A stretch of DNA of 20,875 nt, taken from the IMG/VR virus record IMGVR_UViG_3300030406_002221, positions 1 to 20,875 of that record. The stretch is one strand, 5' to 3'. The notes below the pieces were generated by a model. The model had not been told where the DNA came from, did no database searches, and worked only from the letters and a program-made list of their open reading frames with translations. Each line of letters begins with the position of its first letter. Position 1 is the stretch's first letter. This stretch comes from a virus. The position numbers and the translations under genes were made by a program. Below, piece by piece: positions 5,528 through 11,699 of this stretch.

Positions 5528-7564
5528 GTGATAACTACATTAGATATAGAAACAACCATAAGTAGTGAGGGAGACCCTTCACCTTTTAATCCACATAATA
5601 GATTAGTTAGTATTGGTATCAACGATGAATACTTTTTTTTCTATCATAAAGATGTAAAAGATGTAGAACAGATAAAAGATAACATGGCTAAAGTTCAAAA
5701 GATATTAGATGAGTCTACTTTAATTATTGGACACAATCTAAAGTTTGATATGTCATGGATGTATGAGTTTGGATTTAAATATAATGGTAAACTTTATGAT
5801 ACTATGTTAGCAGAATATATTATTATGAGAGGTAACAAAGATAAATCACTATCTCTAAAAGAGTGTTGTAGAAGACATAACATAAGTTTAAAATCTGATA
5901 TATTATCTACATACATGGAAGACGGATATGGTATTGATGAAATACCTTTGGAACATTTAGAGACATATGGTAGACAAGATGTTAAGATTACAAAAGAATT
6001 ATATCTTACACAAGTAAGATTTTATAATTTACCTGCGAACAAAGGACTGATACCTACTAGGGATTTGATGAATGATTTTCTACAGGTTCTAATAGACATG
6101 GAGTGTAATGGTAATCATATTAACTTAGAGGATTTAAATAGTGTTGAGAAAGAACTGACTCAAGAATATTATAAATTAAAAAATAAAATTGATAGAATCA
6201 TAGCACAAGTTATGGGTGATACAAAAATTAATTTGTCATCTACAGAGGATTTATCAAAAGTAATATACTCTAAGAAAGTTCAAGACAAAAGTATTTGGAC
6301 TAGCATGTTTAACATTGGTATAGATAAAAGAACTAAAAAAGCAAAACGAAGACCAAGAATGACAGACAGAGCCTTTCAAGAATTAGTTAATAAATATACT
6401 GACCCTGTATATAAAACAATAGCACAACAATGTGGTGATTGTAAAGGCGTTGGTCATGTTAGAAAAATAAAAAAAGATGGTAGTCCTTTTGCTAAACTAT
6501 CTAAATGTTCTAGATGTAAAGGTGAAGGTATGCTATTCATAGAGACAGAGGCTAGAGCAGGATTTAATTGGAAAGCTAACAGTGTACAAGATGTGGCACA
6601 GGGTGGTTTTAAAACTGATAAAGATACATTAAATAGAATAGGTATTTATGCAGAGGGTACACTAAAAGAATTTATAGATTGTATAATTAGATTTGGTGCG
6701 TTAGAAACATACCTTAATACATTTATAACAGGCATAAAAGATAATACAAACTTTGATAATATACTACATCCTTCTTTTAATCAACACATAACTACCACGG
6801 GTAGATTATCTAGTTCTAAACCTAATTTCCAAAACATGCCCAGAGGTGATAAGTTTCCTGTAAAAAAAGTTATACAATCTAGATTTGAAAATGGTCAGAT
6901 AATAGAAGTAGATTTTGCACAGTTAGAATTTAGAACTGCGGTGTTTTTGGCACAGGACAAACAAGGTATGGAGGATATTGAAAATGGTGTTGATGTTCAT
7001 CAGTATACTGCAGATGTCATAGGTTGTGATAGACAAACTGCAAAGGCACATACATTTAAACCTTTGTATGGAGGCATGATGGGTAAGAAAAAAGAAAGAG
7101 AGTATTATGAAAAGTTCTTAAAAAAATATCCACAGATAGCAGAGTGGCATCAGTTCTTACAAGACAGAGCATACAAAACAAAAATAGTTAAACTACCTAG
7201 TGGTAGAGAATATTATTTTCCAAATGTTTACAGAAGAAAAGATGGGTCCACTACACAAGCTACTGCTATAAAAAATTATCCTGTACAAGGATTTGCTACT
7301 GCAGATATAGTTCCTATTGCATGTTATAATGTTTGGGAGTTATTAAAAAAAAGAAATATGAAAAGTTTATTAATAAATACTGTACATGACTCTGTAATAT
7401 TAGATGCACATCCTGATGAAATACATCATGTCATTAGTATTATAAAGACAGGATTTAGTAATGTTAAGGACTCACTACTAAAAAGATATGATTGTGAGTT
7501 AAATGTTCCATTAGATTTTGAGATAAAAAAAGGTCAAAATTGGCTTGACTTATCCACAGTTTAA
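5528..7564 (+). CDS. polA: Family-A DNA polymerase with 3'-5' exonuclease and DnaJ-type zinc insert (678 aa)
   Basis: Replicative polymerase. Exonuclease residues: D6/E8 (LDIETT), D74 (GHNLKFD), D151 (YGRQD). Polymerase motif A: VDFAQLEFR with D462. Motif B: R502, K506, F510, Y514-G515. Motif C: VHDS with D621, where the usual HDE Glu is Ser. The residue matching E. coli Pol I F762 is F510 (Phe). Between the two domains, CGDCKGVG (302-309) and CSRCKGEG (327-334) form a DnaJ-type zinc pair, an insert I recall from HMO-2011-type phages. There is no 5'-3' exonuclease domain. The start codon is GTG at 5528, just after AGAAAGG (5514-5520); the exonuclease motif begins five residues later, so no later start is possible. 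Confidence 0.95.
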   Translation: MITTLDIETTISSEGDPSPFNPHNRLVSIGINDEYFFFYHKDVKDVEQIKDNMAKVQKILDESTLIIGHNLKFDMSWMYEFGFKYNGKLYDTMLAEYIIMRGNKDKSLSLKECCRRHNISLKSDILSTYMEDGYGIDEIPLEHLETYGRQDVKITKELYLTQVRFYNLPANKGLIPTRDLMNDFLQVLIDMECNGNHINLEDLNSVEKELTQEYYKLKNKIDRIIAQVMGDTKINLSSTEDLSKVIYSKKVQDKSIWTSMFNIGIDKRTKKAKRRPRMTDRAFQELVNKYTDPVYKTIAQQCGDCKGVGHVRKIKKDGSPFAKLSKCSRCKGEGMLFIETEARAGFNWKANSVQDVAQGGFKTDKDTLNRIGIYAEGTLKEFIDCIIRFGALETYLNTFITGIKDNTNFDNILHPSFNQHITTTGRLSSSKPNFQNMPRGDKFPVKKVIQSRFENGQIIEVDFAQLEFRTAVFLAQDKQGMEDIENGVDVHQYTADVIGCDRQTAKAHTFKPLYGGMMGKKKEREYYEKFLKKYPQIAEWHQFLQDRAYKTKIVKLPSGREYYFPNVYRRKDGSTTQATAIKNYPVQGFATADIVPIACYNVWELLKKRNMKSLLINTVHDSVILDAHPDEIHHVISIIKTGFSNVKDSLLKRYDCELNVPLDFEIKKGQNWLDLSTV

Positions 7565-7573
7565 TGCTATAAT
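7545..7573 (+). promoter_or_regulatory. Near-consensus sigma70 promoter inside the polymerase 3' end
   Basis: TTGACT (7545-7550), a 17-bp spacer and TATAAT (7568-7573) preceded by TGC (extended -10) make the best promoter match seen in the window. Transcription would begin near 7580, before the AAAAAGGAGG ribosome-binding site of the gene at 7598. It overlaps the last codons and the stop of the polymerase. GTCAA at 7533-7537 mirrors the TTGAC of the -35, a possible operator. Confidence 0.8.
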
Positions 7574-7597
7574 AAGTTTACAAAAAGGAGGCATTAT

Positions 7598-8422
7598 ATG
7601 TCAAATGAAGTACTAGCGGATATAGATAATATGTCCAACGATAAAGTGATGGCTATGTTAGGTCAAGATGTAGAGTCGGGTGGCTCTTCACTATCAAGGC
7701 TATCAATTAACTACGATACGGAGGATAGCGAAGGCAATCTGATAAAACGAGGTCTATATAAAATAGACAGTCAGAAACATGGTCTGGTCTTTGCAGAGAA
7801 AGTATCATTCAGACCATTCTTAAATACCTTTCAATATAATAAATATGATGAAGAGAATGAAGATAACAATTACAAATCTGTCATGTTTACTAGTTGGTCG
7901 GATGCAAAACCTGATACGAATGGAACTGACGCATGTGGTAGTGTACCTAAAGCGTTACGAGAAGACTTAGACCCTGCTTCTAAAATAGAACAGGATAAGG
8001 TTACTTGTTATAGAAATGTATTTGGTGTGGTATCTGCAAAAGGAAAAACCTCTAAAGGACAGGATGTCACAATTACAGAAGAGCCAGTCCTATATAGAGT
8101 TAGAGGCGTAAACTTTTTACCTATAGGTGACCAATTAAAAAGTCTATCTAAAAGAAATAAAATTATGTATAATACTGTTCTAGATTTTAATGGTACAGAA
8201 AAACATACGAAAGGTAGTGTTACTTACTTTACTGCTAAAATAAAAGATGCTAATAAAGATGTAAAATTTTCCGATACAGATAAACAAATACTAAAAGATT
8301 TTTTAGATTATGTTAAACAAGAAAATGATTATGTCAAGGCGGAGCATGACAAAGCAAAGAAAAGTGAAACTACTGCAGAGGATATTTTAGATGATGAAAT
8401 AATGAAGGAAGTTACCGCTTGA
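7598..8422 (+). CDS. Possible single-stranded DNA-binding protein (274 aa)
   Basis: I do not recognise the sequence with certainty. It sits between polymerase and nuclease, where T7-like phages keep their ssDNA-binding protein (gp2.5). It has its own strong promoter and strong ribosome-binding site (AAAAAGGAGG), as expected for a protein needed in large amounts. It appears beta-rich with many aromatic residues in the first 200 residues (GLYKIDSQKHGLVF, SFRPFLNTFQYNKY). It ends in a long Lys-rich helix and an acidic tail (AEDILDDEIMKE), like SSB C-termini that recruit partners. One Cys pair (near 113 and 137) has no zinc pattern. The assignment is inference from context and tail. Its stop overlaps the next start (TTGA). 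Confidence 0.5.
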   Translation: MSNEVLADIDNMSNDKVMAMLGQDVESGGSSLSRLSINYDTEDSEGNLIKRGLYKIDSQKHGLVFAEKVSFRPFLNTFQYNKYDEENEDNNYKSVMFTSWSDAKPDTNGTDACGSVPKALREDLDPASKIEQDKVTCYRNVFGVVSAKGKTSKGQDVTITEEPVLYRVRGVNFLPIGDQLKSLSKRNKIMYNTVLDFNGTEKHTKGSVTYFTAKIKDANKDVKFSDTDKQILKDFLDYVKQENDYVKAEHDKAKKSETTAEDILDDEIMKEVTA

Positions 8423-9318
8423 CTTTCTTAGAAGAAGTAAAATCATTTTTAGCACAGGCTCAACGAGAGCCTGTCGCTATACCTAAACCTATTATAAATA
8501 AATTTAAAGATGAATGTGAACAAGCAATAAGGAAACAATTTACAGACAAAAGAGAATCAAAGTTTAGAATAAGAATGTCTAACATTGGCAAACCTTTATG
8601 TCAATTACAAATGGACAAAAAGTATTCAGGTAAGAATAGTATAATTAGTTATGAGAATTATAATTTTAAATTAAGAAATTTATTTGGTGATATAATAGAG
8701 GCAGTAGTTGTAATGTTGCTGAGAACTGTAAAGGCAAAAATAAAAGGTGTTCAAGGTAATGTAAAACTAAATACAAAATTTTTTGATATGAAAGGCACAT
8801 ACGATATAATAATAGATGATAAAGTTTATGATATAAAATCTGCTTCACCTTTTGCGTTTGAAAAAAAGTTTGGAGAAAGTGGTGGTGGTTTCCACAAAAT
8901 AGCAGAGGATGATGTCTTTGGATATTTATCTCAAGGATATTTATATTCAGAAGCCACAGGTAAACCCTTTGGTGGTTGGATTGTAGTTAACAAAGCCACA
9001 GGCGAAATGTTAGTTAGTCAGCCTCCCGAGAATGACACAGAGTATAGGAAGAAAGCATTAGATAAAGTTCATCACAATGTAAAAGCATTAATGGAAGATG
9101 CGCCTTTTGAAAAATGTTATGATTTAGAAGAAGAAGTTTTTTATCAAAAGAAAACAGGTAATAAAGTTTTAGGTACGGTTTGCTCTTATTGTCCATACAA
9201 ACATAAATGTTGGGGTGATAACATTGAATACTTGCCCCAACAACAATCAAAAGCAAAGAACCCTAAATTTTATTGGTATGCTGAAATAAACAGTCCAAAG
9301 GAAGTAATACATGATTAA
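8419..9318 (+). CDS. Cas4/AddB-like Fe-S PD-(D/E)XK exonuclease (299 aa)
   Basis: This is a DNA exonuclease that probably resects ends for recombination or degrades host DNA. Active-site residues are E94 (FGDIIEA), D129 (KGTYD), D138-I-K140 (the D-x-K motif) and Q172..Y176 (SQGYLY), which is the RecB/Cas4 order. Four cysteines, C61 in the N-terminal part and C255, C258, C264 near the C-terminus (CSYCPYKHKCW), match the 4Fe-4S cage of Cas4 and AddB. There is no CRISPR array nearby, so it is a replication nuclease rather than a spacer-acquisition protein. The start is TTG at 8419, overlapping the previous stop as TTGA, with AAGGAAG 8 bases upstream. The next in-frame ATG (residue 53) would remove a large part of the fold. 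Confidence 0.82.
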   Translation: MTFLEEVKSFLAQAQREPVAIPKPIINKFKDECEQAIRKQFTDKRESKFRIRMSNIGKPLCQLQMDKKYSGKNSIISYENYNFKLRNLFGDIIEAVVVMLLRTVKAKIKGVQGNVKLNTKFFDMKGTYDIIIDDKVYDIKSASPFAFEKKFGESGGGFHKIAEDDVFGYLSQGYLYSEATGKPFGGWIVVNKATGEMLVSQPPENDTEYRKKALDKVHHNVKALMEDAPFEKCYDLEEEVFYQKKTGNKVLGTVCSYCPYKHKCWGDNIEYLPQQQSKAKNPKFYWYAEINSPKEVIHD

Positions 9319-9589
9319 ACAAATTAAATTAGATAAAGATAGTGTAGTTATAGTTGTAAAACCATTTGGTAAAAAAAATAAATTTATATGTGGTATAGAT
9401 AGAAGTTATGTAAAAGATACAGAACAAAAAGATATTTGTTTTAAAGTTGCTTTAGGTTTATGTCAGATTGCATTAGATGACCCCGACATGGTTTATGAAA
9501 TAGGTTTGGGTGTTTCAAAATTAGAGGAAATGGAAAATGGAAAGGCGAATATTATAAACATAGATGATTGGAGGAAGAAATTAAATTGA
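9311..9589 (+). CDS. Small protein of unknown function (92 aa)
   Basis: ATG at 9311 overlaps the end of the nuclease gene by 8 bases; GGAAG lies upstream. The product begins MIKQIKLDKDSVVIVVKPFG and looks alpha/beta, with hydrophobic strands in the first 30 residues, a helix holding two cysteines (FKVALGLCQIAL) and a short WRKKLN end. No motif is recognised. Its end carries the GGAGG ribosome-binding site of the next gene, and its TGA overlaps that gene's TTG start, so the two are coupled. Confidence 0.75.
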   Translation: MIKQIKLDKDSVVIVVKPFGKKNKFICGIDRSYVKDTEQKDICFKVALGLCQIALDDPDMVYEIGLGVSKLEEMENGKANIINIDDWRKKLN

Positions 9590-9966
9590 AACATAACTCA
9601 GATTTTAAATATGATTTAGTCACAGGAAAAAAGGGAGAGGGTATAATAGGAGCTATACTAGAGGGTGATAAAGTTGAAGTTAAATCAGAAATAGATAAAT
9701 GGATTAAGAGTGGTAATCATTACTGTGAATACAGAAGTAGAGGTAAAGATAGTGGGATACTAACAACACATGCAAAATATTGGACTATAAATTTTTACAA
9801 AGGTAAACAGTTTTGTTTTGCAATATCATTGGAGACTGATAGATTAAAGATGATGATTAAGAATAATAAATATAGGTCAGCACCTGGTGGTGATAGCAAT
9901 ACATCTTGGGGTTGGCTAGTTCCTATAAAACATTTAATGGATATAAATAATTATGCGAATACTTAA
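9586..9966 (+). CDS. PD-(D/E)XK-like endonuclease (126 aa)
   Basis: The start is TTG at 9586, overlapping the previous TGA, with GGAGGAAG at 9570-9577. The earlier in-frame TTG at 9568 is unlikely because the ribosome-binding site lies after it. Near the N-terminus D10 (FKYDLVTG), E18 (KKGEG) and E31-V-K33 (KVEVKSE) have the order and spacing of a compact PD-(D/E)XK active site. Then come GNHYCEYRSRGKDSGI and TTHAKYWTINF, which resemble small phage restriction-like or junction-resolving nucleases. In T7 the endonuclease that resolves branched DNA (gp3) also lies near the exonuclease and polymerase. Resolvase function is inference from size and position. Two cysteines are present, without a zinc pattern. 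Confidence 0.65.
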   Translation: MKHNSDFKYDLVTGKKGEGIIGAILEGDKVEVKSEIDKWIKSGNHYCEYRSRGKDSGILTTHAKYWTINFYKGKQFCFAISLETDRLKMMIKNNKYRSAPGGDSNTSWGWLVPIKHLMDINNYANT

Positions 9967-10204
9967 AGACCCATTTACAGGAGATTTACTTTTGTCTTTA
10001 GATACATTTGAATCTAAACAAGTAAAGGATAAAGGATATGTAAAGATATCTACTAAAGGAAACTTCTTTGGATATTTAAAAATATTACATGATGATTTAT
10101 CTGCTATAATAACAGAAGAATTAAGAAACATACAGTCACATAAGGAGAAAAAAGAACATGCAAAAATACGAAATAAGTCAAAAGCTAGTTCAAGCGATAG
10201 TTAA
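9953..10204 (+). CDS. Small basic protein of unknown function (83 aa)
   Basis: ATG at 9953 overlaps the end of the nuclease gene by 14 bases. The first 55 residues look like a compact fold (RILKDPFTGDLLLSL, then GYVKISTKGNFFGYL). After that comes a charged helix, and a Lys/Ser-rich tail lies in the region shared with the next gene. The ribosome-binding site is weak. The overlapping layout and codon pattern are those of its neighbours. Function unknown. Confidence 0.65.
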   Translation: MRILKDPFTGDLLLSLDTFESKQVKDKGYVKISTKGNFFGYLKILHDDLSAIITEELRNIQSHKEKKEHAKIRNKSKASSSDS

Positions 10205-10316
10205 TTTTCTATCCACATTGCCGTGGAATCAAGTAAATCAACTACTAAACTCTATTGCATTAGAGGTAAAAGAAAATGAAAATACAAAGAAAGAATCTAA
10301 TACGAAGAAAATATGA
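10158..10316 (+). CDS. Very small protein of unknown function (52 aa)
   Basis: AGGAG at 10143-10147 lies 10 bases before ATG at 10158. The frame gives 52 residues beginning MQKYEISQKLVQAIVNFL, with a helical LPWNQVNQLLNSI segment and a Lys/Asn/Glu-rich tail. It overlaps the end of the gene at 9953 by 47 bases and the start of the next gene by 41 bases, in different frames. It fills the 71 bases between 10204 and 10276 that would otherwise be empty. The good ribosome-binding site and amphipathic sequence support it. No family can be named. Confidence 0.65.
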   Translation: MQKYEISQKLVQAIVNFLSTLPWNQVNQLLNSIALEVKENENTKKESNTKKI

Positions 10317-10539
10317 TTTTCTAATTGATGTTGGTAGATTTAATGTGGGGGTTAATAGAGATTTTGAATTAGTTTTAAATTATAGTACGGTTAATCACAA
10401 GAAACTTTATGAAACTATGAAAGAAAAATATCCCGAATATATGCACACTAATATCCTAGTTGCTCTTACTCAAGAGACTAAACTTATGTTTGAAGATTTA
10501 ACAGAAGACTTAACTAAGTTTGTTAATAGTATTAATTAA
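10276..10539 (+). CDS. Protein of unknown function, last gene of the plus-strand module (87 aa)
   Basis: ATG at 10276 follows GAGG at 10263-10266. The product is basic at the start (MKIQRKNLIRRKYDF), then beta-like (RFNVGVNRDFELVLNY), with a mixed helical C-terminus (TEDLTKFVNSI). No cysteines, membrane segment or catalytic motif is seen. The TAA at 10537-10539 overlaps the stop codon of the endolysin gene on the other strand, so the two transcription units converge on each other here. Confidence 0.7.
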   Translation: MKIQRKNLIRRKYDFLIDVGRFNVGVNRDFELVLNYSTVNHKKLYETMKEKYPEYMHTNILVALTQETKLMFEDLTEDLTKFVNSIN

Positions 10540-11264
10540 TTTCTCTTAATAAATCTATTACCATATAAGTCTGACCTAGTTTTAGGTATACCTTCTAATT
10601 CTTCTATTGTAATATTATCAAAGGCTGAACCTGCACCTGTTTTAGCAGTTTCTTCTACTCTTTGTCTTTCTGCAGTCTCAAATAATTCTTTTTCAGATTT
10701 TCTTCTATTAACTAGACCAGGTAAAATTTTTCCACCTGGTTCGTCTTTTACAAAACCTATCTCAGGGTCAAACGCTTCTTCTTTAAATGTTTCTATATTA
10801 CCTACTGCTAAACCCTCTTTATATGCTTTACTTTCTAAAAATTTGCTTTGTCCTATATTATAAATAAGAGATACTAAAGCTGCTTTTTGATTATTATCTA
10901 GACTATTAGCAATTACCTTACCTCTAGCATCTTTTAAATTATCAACAAAATCTATATCTTTTTGTATTCTTTCTTTAAATTGTAATTCCATTTCAGGAAC
11001 TGTTGTAGCAGGAACTACACCACCCATATTATTTGCAGTTCTAATTTCTAATCCAAATCCATATGTTCTATTACCTGATGGGTCTTTATATTCACCTAGT
11101 AATGGTATTGCTCCCGTGGCTTCATTAGGTATGTATGTGCTGTTAGGGTCATATCTTTTTGCTGATAATATTGCATTATACAAAGCTGCATTTTCTTGTT
11201 TTGCTATAAATGTAAACGCTGTGTCTAATACTGTTCCTAAATCTTTTATTCTTTGTTCGCTCAT
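10536..11264 (-). CDS. Endolysin, GH24 phage lysozyme (242 aa)
   Basis: It cleaves peptidoglycan glycan strands to release progeny. The GH24 triad is visible: E24 (AKQENAALY), D61 (YKDPSGN) and T67 (RTYGFG). The supporting family motifs follow: DNNQKAALVSLIYNIG (123-138) and GGKILPGLVNRRKSE (177-191). D61 to T67 has T4-lysozyme spacing, but E24 to D61 is 37 residues against about 9 in T4, so a loop of about 28 residues is inserted in the active-site hairpin. A C-terminal extension of about 45 residues is present. There is no signal peptide, so export must rely on the holin. ATG at 11264 overlaps the holin stop (ATGA), the usual lysis pairing. Confidence 0.92.
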   Translation of the reverse strand: MSEQRIKDLGTVLDTAFTFIAKQENAALYNAILSAKRYDPNSTYIPNEATGAIPLLGEYKDPSGNRTYGFGLEIRTANNMGGVVPATTVPEMELQFKERIQKDIDFVDNLKDARGKVIANSLDNNQKAALVSLIYNIGQSKFLESKAYKEGLAVGNIETFKEEAFDPEIGFVKDEPGGKILPGLVNRRKSEKELFETAERQRVEETAKTGAGSAFDNITIEELEGIPKTRSDLYGNRFIKRN

Positions 11265-11698
11265 TTTTTAACTAAGCTCCCACCAAAATATAATCCCACT
11301 ATCGCTGACATTAGATGTGTGTCTAGTGGTGTGATAACTACACCTGCAAAAGATTTATCCATTAATATTTCTTTCTTTTCTATCAAGAATAAAAATCCAT
11401 TTGTGAACTCTGTCCATGTTAATATTACTGGAACATCAAATAATACTGGTACAAGTTTAGGATATGCTATAACCATGAATACTGCAGTCAATGCAATAAT
11501 TCTTCTTGTCCATTGAAAACCTTTGTTATCATATGTTCTAGCTTTTTCTATAAAAGACATTTGTGTCTCTGCTCTAGCTAGTAACATTTTTTGTTCTTCT
11601 TGTTTTGCTTTTATGCTCTGACTCCATATGGACATTACTCCACCTAGTAGGCTAGAGCCTAGCATTGTAATCATTTCTACAGGTAATCCACCTAACAT
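11261..11698 (-). CDS. Predicted three-helix holin (145 aa)
   Basis: Three hydrophobic segments are visible at about residues 5-25, 67-87 and 126-141, the last with SAIVGLYFGGS. Between the first two is a charged helix (KAKQEEQKMLLARAE) and an RR pair before TM2. This layout resembles the three-transmembrane holin family of gene transfer agents (GTA_holin_3TM), recalled from memory. It overlaps the endolysin start by 4 bp, which strongly suggests it forms the membrane lesion that frees the endolysin. AGGAGG, eight bases before ATG 11698, gives strong translation. A virion membrane protein is the alternative. Confidence 0.7.
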   Translation of the reverse strand: MLGGLPVEMITMLGSSLLGGVMSIWSQSIKAKQEEQKMLLARAETQMSFIEKARTYDNKGFQWTRRIIALTAVFMVIAYPKLVPVLFDVPVILTWTEFTNGFLFLIEKKEILMDKSFAGVVITPLDTHLMSAIVGLYFGGSLVKK

Positions 11699-11699
11699 T

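Noticed and set aside
8419-9318. Cas4-like protein as a sign of a CRISPR system.
   Set aside because: No repeat array or other cas gene is in the window, and the gene is coupled to phage replication genes.
10102-10110. Extended -10 TGCTATAAT before the last small plus-strand genes.
   Set aside because: No -35 at any usual distance, and the bases are explained as codons of the gene at 9953.
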